Positions 1 to 11,517 are shown, numbered from the stretch's first letter. The stretch is 64,000 nucleotides of DNA from Wurfbainia villosa (GCA_025175895.1 CM046008.1:25933255-25997254); one strand, 5' to 3'. Notes: generated by a model from the letters alone, not told the origin. Translations and numbers: made by a program.

Positions 1-440
1 TCAGCTTCCATGGTAGAGTCCGCCACGCATTTCTGCTTGACACTCCTCCATACTATGGCTCCACCTCCAAAAGTAAACACAAACCCCGAGTTAGACTTAC
101 TCTTGTCCCTATCTGATTGGAAATCCGAATCCGTATAACCCACAGGGACTAATTGATCTGCCTTGTAAACCAGCATATAATCCCTAGTCCTTCTCAGGTA
201 CTTCAATATATGCTTTACCGCAGTCCAATGTCCCTGTCCAGGATTACTCTGATATCTGCTAACCATGCCCACGGCAAAGCAGATATCCGGTCTCGTACAT
301 AGCATAGCATACATAAGGCTTCCTACTGCCGAAGCATAAGGAACCGCCTTCATGTCCTCTATCTCCTTTGATGTTTTGGGACTCATCTCTTTAGATAAAG
401 GAACTCCATGCCTAAAAGGTAGAAAACCTTTCTTGGAGTT
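1..440 (-). pseudogene. Element A RNase H region, truncated by the window edge
   Basis: The minus strand continues the RT frame after an in-frame TAG and encodes the copia tail: PYASAVGSLMYAMLCTRPD, then HILKYLRRTRDY, GYTDSDFQSDRDKS and the start of ADSTMEA, which carries an RNase H active-site glutamate. In the family this domain degrades RNA in the RNA-DNA hybrid during reverse transcription. The separating stop looks like CAG to TAG, because the related element D has CAG at the equivalent codon. Confidence 0.85.
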
Positions 441-1286
441 CTACATGCTAAAATGAGCAAGGATAGTGTCAATGTATGAAGCTTGAGACAAGCACAACAT
501 CCTTTTCTTGCGATCCCTTATAACTTTGATCCCAAGGATGTGTCCCACTTCTCCCAAGTCCTTCATATCAAACTGTTTGGACAACCATACCCTTACATCT
601 GATAACACTTTGATATTGTTTCCAATTAACAAAATTTCATCTACGTATAGTACAAGAAACACCACTACGTTTCCGTCACATCTCTTGTATACACAAGGCT
701 CATCCGGACTTTGAATAAATCCATATGACTGGATTACCTCATCAAAGCGGATGTTCCAAGATCTAGAAGCTTGCTTCAATCCATAAATGGACCGATTAAG
801 CTTACATACAAGATGCTCTTTGCCTTTAGCAATGAATCCCTCTGGTTGCCGCATATAGATGTTCTCCTCAAGACTTCCGTTAAGGAAAGCTGTCTTGACA
901 TCCATCTGCCAAATCTCATAATCCATATGAGCAGCTATAGATAAGAGAATCCGAATAGACTTAAGCATAGCTACTGGCGAAAAGGTCTCCTCATAATCGA
1001 TACCCTCTTTCTGAGTATACCCTTTCGCAACAAGCCTAGCTTTGAAGGTCTCAACCTTCCCGTCTACTCCTCTCTTTCTCTTGTAGATCCACTTGCATCC
1101 AATGGTTTTTACACCATCAGGTGGTTCTACTAGCTCCCAGACCTGATTAGAATCCATAGATTCTATCTCTGAATTCATCGCTCTTTGCCAAGATACCGCA
1201 TCTCTATCTTGGATTGCCTCGTCATATGTCCAGGGATCAGGTTCATGTTCACCAGGGACTAAGTCCGAAGACTCTCCCAAAAACAT
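441..1286 (-). pseudogene. Element A reverse transcriptase domain with altered YVDD box
   Basis: About 280 codons of copia RVT_2-type reverse transcriptase. Landmarks in order are [18 protein letters not shown] near residue 50, [59 protein letters not shown] and [10 protein letters not shown]. Polymerases of this family have YVDD at the last site. Here the second catalytic aspartate is glutamate, which should weaken or abolish polymerization. The ATG at 1286 is internal to the polyprotein, not a true start. The frame ends at a premature TAG just before the RNase H region. Confidence 0.9.
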
Positions 1287-2258
1287 GAATCTGTCAGGTT
1301 GTCTAACAACCCTCCCACTCTGACGGTGCCTCCCTGTGTATGCTCTGTGACACAGCGGTCACGATGACTTGTGGTGTCTCCTCTCGTACCGGTAGTACTG
1401 AAGTCGAGACTTCCCCTGTCAACTCCTCAAGAACAATCCTACTCGTGGGCTTGTGGTTCATCACATAGTCCTCCTCTAGAAATCTGGCATTCGTACTCAT
1501 GATCACCTTCTGATCTCTAGGACTATAGAATAAACCACCCTTCGTTCCCTTAGGGTAGCCAACAAACAAGCGTGCATACATGCGAGATTCCAACTTACCA
1601 AAGATCTCCCTTGACATGTCTTTGGACTACCCCCAAATCGAATATGTCTTAGACTAGGCTTTCGCCTAGTCCACAACTCTGGGAGTAGAGTGCGGCTTAG
1701 ATGGAACCAAGTTCGAGAATGTGTCTCTGTTTCCAGAGCAAACCCCCAGAACGAATCAGGTAACTCAGAATAACTCATCATCGATCTGACCATCTCCATA
1801 AGAGTCCTATTCCTTCGCTCCGCCACACCATTCTGCTGGGGTGTGCCAGGTGCGGACAATTGGGATTGAATTCCAGCCTCTGATAAGTAACTCCTAAACT
1901 CTCCCAAGAGGTACTCGCCACCACGATCAGATCGTAATGTCTTGATACTTTTACCTTGACGGTTCTCCACATCAGCCTTGAATTCTTTGAACTTGTCAAA
2001 GCATTCAGACTTGCGGCGCATCAAGTAAATGTATCCATACCTTGAATAATCGTCTATAAAAGAGACGAAGTATTCAAAGACACCTCTTGCCTGGATAGAC
2101 ATAGGACCACACAAATCAGAATGAACCAATTCTAACACATCTTTGGCTCTATACCCCTTGGCCTTAAAAGGCCTCTTGGTCATTTTACCTTCCAAGCAAG
2201 ATTCGCAGGTTGGGAGATCCTCCACCACTAATGAACCCAAAGGTCCATCAGCTATCAA
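1287..2258 (-). pseudogene. Element A integrase and linker, frameshifted
   Basis: The minus strand from 2258 encodes an integrase core with CESCLEGKM (the CC pair of the zinc domain), HSDLCGP (first Asp), LRSDRGGEY (second Asp) and [16 protein letters not shown] (Glu). The DDE triad is therefore present. The reading frame slips near 1620-1700, where the GKLESRMYARLFVGYPKGT segment moves to another frame, and slips back near 1290-1330 before the RT. The result is non-functional. Element D shows the same protein segments in a less shifted arrangement, which supports the alignment. Confidence 0.85.
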
Positions 2259-2897
2259 CCTTTGAATTCTACTAAGGTTAATATGACCAAGCCTTAGATG
2301 CTAAAGATATGTTTGGTTCATTTGCGAAGGTTCTTTTCTCTTATTAGATTTAGAAGATGAGTTATTCACTTCTATATGCATCGTGGGAGCTTTTGATTCA
2401 AGAGTATATAAATTGCTAACCAATGTACCAGAACAGATAATCTCCCTATTCCTTTTTATAACCACTTTGTCATTAAAAGAAACAGAATATCCATCAATAA
2501 ACAATTTAGAAACTGAAATTAAATTCTTTCTAAAAGTAGGTACATAAAGACAATTTCTCAAAACCAAAACTTTATTCCTATAAAAAGATAAATAAACGTC
2601 TCCCACTGCAATAGCCGCCACCTTTGAAGCATTGCCCATGAAGACGGTAATCTCTCCCTCAGCTGGTCGTCGGGTTTCCTGGAACCCCTGCAAATTATTG
2701 CAGACATGATCAGTGGCTCTTGTATCTACACACCAGGCACTGGTAGATAACACCGCTAAACATGTTTCAACAACCAAACAAGAAGATATACCTGTGTTCT
2801 TTCGGCGAGGACAGTCCGCCTTCCAATGTCCAGTCTGCTTGCAAGTGAAGCACTTGCCTTTCGGCTTCTTCACTCCTGCCCGCGGTCCCACTGCCAC
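2259..2897 (-). pseudogene. Element A zinc knuckle, protease and gag-pre-integrase segment
   Basis: From the right: a CCHC zinc knuckle CFTCKQTGHWKADC near residue 16, then the protease site WCVDTRATDHVCN, then the pre-integrase zinc-domain leader with NCLYVPTFRKNLISVSKL. Copia proteases normally have D-S-G or D-T-G followed by ATDH. Here the glycine is Arg, so the flap-side active-site motif is damaged. An in-frame TAG near 2296 replaces the Trp codon seen in element D (TGG), cutting the frame before HLRLGHINLSRIQRL. Confidence 0.85.
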
Positions 2898-3611
2898 TTT
2901 CTTCGCTCCACCTTATTTCTTCTTCTTCTTACCTTTCGGTTTAGAGGAAGAAACCTTCTGAGCGACCATGGCTTGAGCACTCTGACAAAAAAGCCCCTCT
3001 GCTGCCTGGAGTTACAGCCGGAAGCTCCACAGCGAATACAACCTTTTGTTCATGTTGTAGTTGGCGGCGCTCAAAACTCCTAGGCGAGGCGGAGAATGAT
3101 ATCGACACAGGTTTCCCCATCGATCTCACTAGGACTTCCATCTCATTAAGATGAGCCATCATCTTGAGAACATGATCCTAAGCAGGGTGTTCCCTCGATC
3201 ATGGAGGTCGTCATCAATTTCTCATTGCCTCTGCCTAGCCGCCCTACTCGATGTCCGAAAAGTTCCTTGAGATTGAACATCATGTCATATAGCGTGGCTA
3301 TGGCACGATCTTGATGTTGCGGACACATTTGACATAGATGCCAAAATGTAACACCGCGTCATCTCATCTGCCTTAACCCATGTCTTATAACGTTCTATCT
3401 CCTTTTCATCAGAGTCATCGGAGGGCTTAGGAGGACAGACCTCGAAGAGTACAAATTTGTACTCCTCCGCAGTTAAGACAATATCCGAGTTTCTTTTCCA
3501 ATCAATGTAGTTTGGACCCGAAGTTTGTTTTCTTTTAAAATCACGCAAGTGGGTTGAAAGCCATTTGAAAATCCTAAAAATCACAATGATCAAAATATTA
3601 GATTTCAAATA
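2898..3611 (-). pseudogene. Element A gag, frameshifted
   Basis: Broken copia gag (UBN2-type) on the minus strand. Recognizable pieces are GPNYIDWKRNSDIVLTAEEY and KTWVKADEMTRCYILASMSN near 3330-3560, YDMMFNLKELFGH near 3250, and MMAHLNEMEVLVRSMG near 3120-3162. These lie in three different frames, so at least two indels separate them, with another before the zinc-knuckle segment. Gag forms the virus-like particle in this family. An upstream stop near 3612 prevents extension into the leader, and no convincing true start is visible. Confidence 0.8.
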
Positions 3612-4610
3612 TTATTGATTCCTCAAAACAATAAAATTCGAAATCAACCAACACCTCAAAACAGAGAATATCGCATGCCACGATAGTGTGGGCGATATCT
3701 GAATTCTACATTTGTAAGAGGAGGTTTTACCCATTAATTTTATTATCTTGTCAACCTTACTTTTTGACAAATAAAATTAATAGTTGGTTCCTCTTTGGCC
3801 CTACAAATAAAAGCGATGACTCGATGGGGAGGATACTTTTAATTTGCATCTAAGTGTGCACCATTACACGATACTAAGGGAATTATTTCGGATTATGTGC
3901 CTTACCGATGGGGAAGTACACACGCTCCTTAATAATTTCCTATAACCATTATTTGACCTAGTGATCCGCAAACAAACCCATCCGATGGGGAGGAAGGCAC
4001 TCAGAGCCAACGCGCAAATTTGTTGCATCACACGTCAAATTGTAATGGAGGCCGCGGGAATTAATTAAAATGTCCCTCTCCACCTTAGTAAATTAAAATT
4101 GAGGAATTTTAAAACATACACAACATGCATATAAAACAAATAAGCAATAAATATGGAAAAAATAGAATTTTTCCAACTATTATGGCATTGTCCTCCAATA
4201 TGCATCCCGTCGTGTTGCCACCTCGTCCGCTCCATCTTTTCCCGTGCGTAAGTCACCAAAGAGTTCTACGCTGAGATAAAACATTTTAATTTACATCCAT
4301 CGATCCTATACTCCACGAAGGAGTGTACAAATCATCTAGATCGAAAGTAAACTAAAATGAGCGGCTAAACAATGTCGTATTTAATTACAAAAATTAAATA
4401 CTAATCTAGCCTCGTCAACCCCGAGGATTCAAATAATAAATTTTTACACACATCCATTCACATACACACACATGGCCATAATAGTCGGATCTTATGCTTG
4501 CAACCAAAGAGTTAAACTACGCATATTCTACTATTATCCGACACATATAATATATGAAAAAGTGCATAAAAAAATTAACCGAATCCAAAACACACAAAAC
4601 CAGAAACCGT
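3612..4610 (-). other. Element A untranslated leader
   Basis: About 1 kb between the primer binding site and gag with no coding signal. It contains three copies of the short motif CGATGGGGA (near 3820, 3905 and 3978) spaced about 70-85 bases apart. Long leaders of this kind are common in large plant copia elements. No known RNA element was recognized. Confidence 0.6.
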
Positions 4611-4623
4611 GGCTCTGATACCA
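4611..4623 (-). promoter_or_regulatory. Element A primer binding site
   Basis: The minus strand reads TGGTATCAGAGCC, the plant copia site complementary to the 3' end of initiator tRNA-Met, used to prime minus-strand DNA synthesis. It lies 12 bases downstream of the 5' LTR end. Confidence 0.9.
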
Positions 4624-5452
4624 ATTAAAGGGAGTTGCTTCGGAGGCTCATTGGCTCCCATGTTCCCGGATTAAAATTTTCACTAATGAAAGAATTAATC
4701 CGGATGGGATGAACTTCCTTAGCACAACCATTTTATCGTCGTGCTAACAACTTGAGTGATCGCTTGAACAAACTAGTTGTTCAAGCAACTCAACTCTTCA
4801 GTTGGTTAGCCGCGGAAGAGACGACGGACGGATCGCCGGTTTTTGTGTTTGTCTTCGGGGCCCATGATTATACAATATATTTACTAATTTACACATGCAT
4901 AATCAAAACATAAAAGAACAAGCTCAGATCTGTAAATAAAGTTAAAATAACTTTATACCTTACGATCTTCTACCGTATGTCCTATCCTTCTCGTGGACGA
5001 CGTGTGGACGAAGATCCTCCACGAGTAGAAGCCTTCTAGATCTTTTTCTTCTCTACCTTGTCCGCTGCGAACAAAGAGAAGAACTTACAAATACCTTTCC
5101 TATCTAGAACCGGCCACCAAATTAGGGAATTTGGTGCAACCGCCGGCCAAGGAGCAATTGGATGAATCGCCGGCCAACTTGAAGATGAGTTGCCGCCGGC
5201 CACCAAGGAGAAGGGGAGGAGGAAGAGCACCGGCCACCAATGGAAGGAGAACCTCCGGCCAAGGAAGAAGGGAGAGTCCTCTAGGATGGGCGCCGTCCAA
5301 GTCTTGATGGAGGAGGATGGGCGCCGGCAACAATCTAGAAGGGAGAAAAGTTGTCGCCCACTTCTTTGCTCCAAAACCCTAGCCGCCTAGCGCCCAACCC
5401 TTGAGCCAAACCATAATTCTTCAATCTTTTTTTGCCGCCCAACCTAAGCCTC

Positions 5453-5460
5453 TATTTATA
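5453..5460 (-). promoter_or_regulatory. TATA box of A-family LTR
   Basis: TATAAATA on the minus strand, directly downstream (in element orientation) of the U3 tandem repeats. Element D has TATAAAAG at the equivalent place (38195-38202), supporting a conserved LTR promoter. Confidence 0.65.
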
Positions 5461-5475
5461 GAATTAGGCTTAAGC

Positions 5476-5810
5476 CTCCTTTAATCTCCACCGTCAGATC
5501 TAGGGATTTAATCTCCACCGTCGGATCTAGGGTTTTATCCCAACCGTCGGATCTAGGGTTTAATCCCAACCATCTGATCTAGGATTTCATCCCAACCTTC
5601 GGATCTACGGTTTCATCCCAACCGTCGGTTCTAGGGTTTTATCCCAACCGTCGGATCTAGGGATTTAATCCCAACCGTCAATCTAGGGTTTCATCCTAAC
5701 CATCGGATCTAGGGATTTAATCCCAACCATTGGTTCTAGGGTTTCATCCAACCATCGAATCTAGGGATTTAATCCCAACCGTTGGTTCTAGGTTTTGTTT
5801 TACATTATTG
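5476..5810 (-). repeat. Expanded ~27-bp tandem repeat in A-family U3
   Basis: About 12 degenerate units of 26-27 bp around CCCAACCGTCGGATCTAGGG sit just upstream of the LTR TATA box. The same unit occurs only about four times in E (near 18656-18780), D (near 38060-38170) and F (near 48120-48245). Tandem U3 units beside the TATA box are often enhancer elements in LTR retrotransposons. That role is inferred here. Confidence 0.85.
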
Positions 5811-6723
5811 GATCTAGACTTCATAAGGATTATATTAGGCTATGATAGGGACCATAAGGAGGAGTTGGGTCTTGGCCACCCGATGGATCGGAACCACACA
5901 AACTTTATCCATCAATGATGTTCCATTCCACTAGAGGATCATCATTGAACTACCTCACCAACCCCCATAAATTAATATGGGCTCCATATATTATTCGTAC
6001 ATTAATCTCCCCATGTTTAAGATATCGAATGTCCGTCAATTAATTGATTTACTGACCATCAATTAATTAACATCTAATTCCTCGAGTAGTACCACTCAAC
6101 CTTATCATCATGTTGACTAAGTCAACCAGCTGGGTTTACGTGATGAACTTTATGAGCTCCTCAAGGGGACATCATCATCCTAATATATAGGACACGGTTT
6201 CCTCCTATAATCAACGACACACCATGTAAATAATATTATTTCCCAACTTACCGGGCATATTGATTTAATCCATCTAAATCTCACCCACTGGTAAATCAAA
6301 GAAATAAATACTAAGTACATGTGCCCGTTATTATATCGGGATTAAGAGCATGTACAATATAATATCCGAGGTCCGATTCAATTATGTAGTTAGTACTAAA
6401 TTGAATCACCTCTATGTCGGTCCTGCTCAATACACCTAAGTGTACCAGTGTAACTCTATGTTCAAGACAAAATAATACAAAGCTACACTACAACCATGCC
6501 AATGGTTTGTCCAAAACCATCTTGGTTGTGAGCCTCTACTTATATTTTACAAGGAACTGATAACATGATCTTCTGTGCCACACCAAGCACCATGTTATCT
6601 ACAATGTAAAATATTAGATAATATGCACACATATATAAAGTGCAAACAATGATCATGTGATTCTTATTTCAAAATAAAATGTTCATACAAAAAGAGCTAG
6701 ACTTTCAGTATACATTTCAACAC

Positions 6724-7378
6724 ATTTGATTTTGAATCATATGAGACATGCAAGTCTTGCTTTTTAGGCAAGATGACTAAGACTCCCTTTAGTAGACACA
6801 GTGAAAGAGCAACAGACTTGTTAGGACTTATACATAGTGATGTGTGTGGCCCTTTCAATGTTGCTGCTAGAGGTGGTTACAGGTACATTACATTTACTGA
6901 TGACTTCAGTAGATATGGTTATGTGTATCTCATGACACATAAATCAGAATCCTTTGAAAAGTTCAAAGAATTTAAGAATAAAGTACAAAACCAGATTGGC
7001 AAGAGTATTAAGATACTTCGATCAGATCGAGGTGGTGAATACCTTAGCCATGAGTTTCATGACTATTTAGTTGAGTGTGGAATTCTATCCCAACTCACTC
7101 CTCCTGGAACACCACAGTGGAATGGTGTATCTGAAAGGAGGAATCGTACCCTATTAGATATGGTACGATCTATGATGAGTCACATAGATCTTCCTATATC
7201 CTTTTGGGGATATGCTCTAGACATAGCAGCCTTCACACTTAACCGTGTACCATCCAAGGCTGTGATAAAGACACCATATACGATATGGACAGGGAGAAAT
7301 TCCAAGATGTCTTTCATGAGGATTTGGGGTTGTGAGGCTTACGTTCGACGTCAAGTCTCAGAAAAACTAGGACCCTAA
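6724..7378 (+). pseudogene. Element B integrase, interrupted by element A
   Basis: The frame is open from the insertion point: FDFESYETCKSCFLGKM gives the CC half of the zinc domain. It continues through HSDVCGPFNVAARGGYRYIT, LRSDRGGEYLSHEF and PGTPQWNGVSERRNRT, which carry the D, D and E of the catalytic core. The HH half of the zinc domain is displaced by element A. A TAA at 7376-7378 follows EKLGP, and the same frame continues with SYRCYFVGYPKDTKGYYF, so this is a single nonsense change in a longer polyprotein. The ATG at 6773 is internal. Confidence 0.92.
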
Positions 7379-8536
7379 TCTTATAGGTGCTATTTTGTTG
7401 GATATCCCAAGGATACAAAGGGATATTACTTCTACATTCCCAGTCAGCACAAAGTGTTTGTGGCAAAGACTGAGGGTTTTCTAGAAAAGGATTTTGTTTC
7501 TAGAAAAACTAGTAGGAGTACGTTCGATCTTGAAGAAATTCAAGATAAGGACCATAGTACTGAGGCCTTGATGGGGGTTGAACAGGAACCACAAAGTGTT
7601 GTGGGTGATGAGATTGTTGCACAAAGAGTTGTGGAACAACCACCTGTTCAGGTAGACCTACCTCTTCACAGGTCTGATAGGGTACGTCGTCAGCCTGAGA
7701 GATACTCATTTCTCTTGTCTGACCATGATGACATTATGCTCATTGAGAATGAGCCTACCTCCTATCAGGAAGCTGTAATGAGCCCAGATTCTGAGAAATG
7801 GCTAGAGGCCATGAAATCCGAGATGGAATCCATGTACACCAACCAAGTATGGACTTTGGTTGATCCACCTGAAGGGGTCAAACCCATTGGGTGTAAGTGG
7901 GTCTTTAAGAGAAAGACTGACATGGATGGACTTACGCATACCTATAAGGGTCGATTAGTGGCTAAAGGTTTCAAGCAAATTCATGGTATTGACTATGATG
8001 AAACCTTTTCTCCAGTGGCGATGTTTAAGTCCATTAGGATCATGCTTGCTATTGCAGCATACCACGATTATGAGATCTGGCAGATGGATATCAAAACTGC
8101 ATTTCTGAATGGAAACTTGCTCGAGAATGTGTACATGACACAACCTGAGGATTTTGTGGATCCACAACATACAGGGAAAGTATGCAAGTTGCAAAGGTCC
8201 ATTTATGGGCTAAAGCAAGCTTCTCGGAGCTGGAATCTTCGATTCGATGATGCGATGAAAAAGTTTGGTTTCATCAAGAATGAAGATGAACCCTGTGCCT
8301 ACAAGAGGGTTAATGGGAACACAGTTATCTTCCTTGTATTGTATGTGGATGACATACTACTCATTGAGAATGACATCCCTTCGCTACAGTCTGTGAAGAC
8401 TTGGCTAGGGACGTGCTTCTCAATGAAGGACTTAGGTGAAGCAGCCTGTATTCTAGGTATCAAGATCTATAGAGATAGATCTAAGAGATTCCTTGGCCTA
8501 AGTCAGAGTACATATATTGACACGGTATTACTATGA
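7379..8536 (+). pseudogene. Element B reverse transcriptase
   Basis: In frame with the integrase. It contains the linker (HRSDRVRRQPERY) and a complete copia [79 protein letters not shown] and an intact LYVDDILLI catalytic box. It ends at a TGA (8534-8536), where the family normally has an Arg codon (CGA to TGA, typical of deamination at methylated CpG). The next codons FSMKNSKKGLLP stay in the same frame. Confidence 0.92.
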
Positions 8537-9376
8537 TTTTCCATGAAGAATTCTAAGAAGGGACTTCTGCCGATGTCACATGGTGTGAGTCTTTCGAAGA
8601 CTCAAAGTCCCTCTTCTAGAGAGGAGAGAGACCGCATGGATAAGATCCCTTACGCATCTGCTATGGGATCTATCATGTACGTCATGTTGTATACTCGTTC
8701 TGATGTCTCGTATGCTTTGAGCATGATGAGTAGATACCAGTCAGATCCAAATGAGCGTCACTGGATAACAGTCAAAAATATTCTTAAGTACTTGAGAAGG
8801 ACTAAAGAATATTTCTTGATATTTGGAGGCGATGAGGAGCTAGCTGTAAAGGGTTACAACGATGCTAGCTTCCAAACTGACCAGGATGATTATAGATCGC
8901 AATTAGGGTTCGTGTTTTGCTTGAATGGTGGCGCTGTGAGATGGAAGAGTTCGAAGCAGGACACAGTTGCTGATTCTACAATGGAAGCCGAGTATATCGC
9001 TGCATCTGAGGCAACAAAAGACGCAGTTTGGATCTGCAAGTTTATTACTGAGCTTGGGGTGGTTCCTAGCATAGCAGATCCCATAGAGCTCTATTGTGAC
9101 AACAATAGAGCGATTGCAAGGGCTAAGGAACCTCGCTCACACCAGCGGACCAAACACATACTACGATGCTTCCATGTCATTCGAGAGATTATCGATAGAG
9201 GAGATGTGAAGATTTGCAGAGTACCCACAGAGGCTAACATCGCAGATCCCTTGACCAAGGCTTTGGCACAGAAAAAAATGATGGTCACACTAGGTCATTG
9301 GGTATTAGATACTACGGTGATTTGCACTAGTGCTAGTGGGAGATTGTTAGTGAAAGCCCTAGAGCCAATCATGTGA
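8537..9376 (+). pseudogene. Element B RNase H
   Basis: Same frame as the RT. Motifs are IPYASAMGSIMYVMLYTRSD, ILKYLRRTKEYF, KGYNDASFQTDQDD (Asp), ADSTMEAEYIAASEATKDA (Glu), ELYCDNNRAIA (Asp) and ADPLTKALAQKK. The catalytic carboxylates are present. The frame reads past the polypurine tract and about 30 bases into the 3' LTR before its stop at 9374-9376. The domain itself is intact, but it is separated from the RT by a stop. Confidence 0.9.
9334..9344 (+). promoter_or_regulatory. Element B polypurine tract
   Basis: AGTGGGAGAT-type purine run directly before the TGTTAG start of the 3' LTR. It primes plus-strand synthesis. Element D has the same arrangement at 37125-37136. Confidence 0.75.
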
Positions 9377-11100
9377 TGATTGTTGTATGGACTTTATTGT
9401 ATCATATTCCTATTTATAAAAGGAATGGTTATTATATTTACTTGTATTGGTGCAAAATAACTAAGTATAATAACATCCTTGAGTAGTAGGTTCTTATCTA
9501 TATCAATCGATTGGTTCAATCAATAATGAGATGATATAGAGAACACTACTCTTAATCATTCCTAGTCAAGTATTAACATTCAGGGACAATGTTAATACAT
9601 AGAGACTAGCATGTAGGTCAACACGATGACTTGATCTCACAAGTCATGGATATGAGATATCAAGTTGACACATGGGTATGCATTGGAGAATATATACTGA
9701 ATGACCCGTCATGAGAAAGTATCATGGATCGTTATATGAGTATCATATACTTTCTCATGTGGCTATTAGTATAACTATTAGTGCTTAGACCTGAAGTCAC
9801 CATGGTTCCCTACATAAGGAGTTGCATACTTTGGCTTCGTCAAACGTCACCCGTAAATGGGTGGACTATAAAGGTGATTATTGGGTATGTAACAAATTAT
9901 GCGGAGGGATGTGAGTGATGTAAATGAGATCTATCCCTTTTATATGACGGGAGTGACATCATTATTCTTGATATAGTGAGACAACGAAGTGCATGGCCAT
10001 GCCCAAATGAGTCAATATGAGATATTGAGCTTATTTGATTAGAGTGTGTCTACTTGGAGTTCAAGATATAGATTGTATCGAGGATGACACAGTCTATGCC
10101 TCAATTGGTCAATCTAGATGTGAAGAATAGAGGGACATTGTCACATATTGTGAGAGTCACAAATAGTTGTCACAAAGGTGATGTTGGATCTCAACATTCT
10201 TGTAACTTGGGTAGCAATGATGTGTTGCTAGACACCGCTCATTGCTTATGTTCCTAAATCGGTTTAGGAGCATTGTCAATGTTACAAGAACCTATAGGGT
10301 CACACACAAAGGGCAATTAGATGGAGATTAGGTTCATATGATGAACCATGAGGATTAGGTTCATGGGATGAACCAAATTGGATTAAGAGTAATCCAAATT
10401 AGACTAATTGAGTTGGACTCAATTTGATTCAAGTGTTGAATGAGTCTAATTTAGATTTGATTCATTGAGTCAATTTAAATTAATGAATAGTGATTCATTA
10501 TATCAAATTGACTTGAACCAAGTGGTTAGATTTGATCAACCATGGAAGATAAGAGGTCAAGTTTGACTTGACTTGAGAGGGAAGATGAATGGTCAATTTT
10601 GACTTGACCAATTGCCATGTTATGGTGACTTGGCATGGGGGTCGGCCAATGATGGTGTTCCACATCATCATGGACTTATCATGGGGTGCCACCTCATGAT
10701 GAAGACCAAGAGCCATTGGCTCTTGGAGTTACATGCATGCATGTAACCCCCACCCATTGAAGTGGCCGACCACTTTACTTGATGAAGGGAATTCATTTTG
10801 GGTGTAACTTCAACTTCATCTTCTTCCTTGCTCTTCCTCTCAAGCTTGCTCCCCCAATCCTCTACCTTGGCCGAAACTTCCAAGGGGTGCTAGAACACTA
10901 TAGGTTATGTTTCTCCACCATTTGTTCGTGTGGATACCAATAGAGGAGTGTACACTTGACACTCTTGAGTTCCGTCAAAGCTTTTGGACGAGCGGGATAA
11001 GCGAAGGGCATCGCTACGTGGGTAACGGTCTCATATTGTAGATCTAAGGTAGATCTAGGATCTTTAAACACATACTTATTTTATTTTATATATCTTCACA
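9345..11100 (+). repeat. Element B 3' LTR
   Basis: About 1.75 kb starting TGTTAGTGAAAGCCC. It differs from the A-family LTR, so B is a separate family. The end is placed near 11098-11100 (after TATATCTTCA), because S-family LTR sequence is recognizable from about 11105. No second copy is in the window, so the exact end is uncertain. Confidence 0.75.
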
Positions 11101-11517
11101 CGGATCCATGGCACTACCATCAGTCGACTGATCCGTGTTGCGACTGCTAAGTGTTGCGACTCGACTGGCACTACCATCAGTCGACTGATGGTTAAGGATC
11201 AGCTTTGAGGAGTCAAGTCTTATCACCTCATTCCAAGGAGCTTTGTGCCTAGTTTTGATTAGTTGAAGACCCATTCGATGAGGGGCTCAAAAGCTATAAA
11301 AGGAAGGTTTCTCTAAGGGTTTTTCATCAATTCCAAAAGCCTCCAAGTGCTTCCGATATGCTACGACTCTCCAACATCCCTATGACGAAGCGCTACAAAC
11401 ACGATGACTAGAGCTCAATCTTCTTTATATACGAGTCATCGATAAAAGTGTTTTGATAGTTTCATTCTGTATTTAAGTTCATTATCGTTCTTTTATCGTA
11501 ATGAGAAGAGGGGGAGT
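11101..11517 (+). repeat. S1 5' LTR, middle part
   Basis: Matches 39160-39565 in the S1 3' LTR, including CAGTCGACTG palindromes, a TATA box and GAGAAGAGGGGGAGT at the right edge, where solo LTR E inserted. Its last five bases (11513-11517, GGAGT) are repeated at 19688-19692 as the E target duplication. Confidence 0.88.
11295..11302 (+). promoter_or_regulatory. TATA box of S-family LTR
   Basis: TATAAAAG in S1's 5' LTR. The same box is present at 39349-39356 and, on the minus strand, in both S2 LTRs near 51377 and 63156. Confidence 0.65.

Larger units (their letters stand above)
1..6722 (-). mobile_element. Element A: Angela/Tork-like Ty1/copia retrotransposon, 5' part
   Basis: Reading on the minus strand from 6722 the order is LTR, primer binding site, leader, gag, protease, integrase, reverse transcriptase, RNase H. 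This integrase-before-RT order defines Ty1/copia. The element runs off the left edge inside RNase H, so its 3' LTR is not visible. Its right end (TGTTG on the minus strand) abuts the integrase of plus-strand element B with no gap, so A inserted into B. The target duplication cannot be checked because the other end lies outside the window. The coding region has several stops and frameshifts, so the copy is dead. The lineage is judged from the RT/RNase H style and long LTR and is an inference. Confidence 0.9.
4636..6722 (-). repeat. Element A 5' LTR
   Basis: About 2,087 bp on the minus strand, starting TGTTGAAATGTATACTG at 6722 and ending CA at 4636. It matches along its length the LTRs of D (37137-38928), E and F, sharing the GTATACTGAAAAGTC-type start and the promoter region. 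Its U3 is longer than in the relatives because of an expanded tandem repeat. The outer boundary is firm. The inner boundary is set by the first CA near the primer binding site and could be off by a few bases. Confidence 0.85.
6723..11100 (+). mobile_element. Element B: Angela-like Ty1/copia retrotransposon, 3' part
   Basis: Plus-strand integrase, reverse transcriptase, RNase H, polypurine tract and 3' LTR. The 5' half is separated by element A and lies left of the window. B's LTR ends near 11098-11100, and the sequence that follows is the middle of an S-family LTR, so B inserted into the S1 5' LTR. The pol frame has only two in-frame stops and no frameshift, so B looks younger than D. Confidence 0.88.

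Noticed and set aside
5190..5390. Short frame MPPATKEKGRRKS... in element A LTR
   Set aside because: Falls in the A-family R/U5 leader, is not conserved in D, E or F, and overlaps other frames on the opposite strand.
441..9376. Integrated pararetrovirus (caulimovirid) sequence
   Set aside because: Domain order has integrase before RT, with a tRNA-Met site and LTRs. There is no movement or coat protein. This is Ty1/copia.
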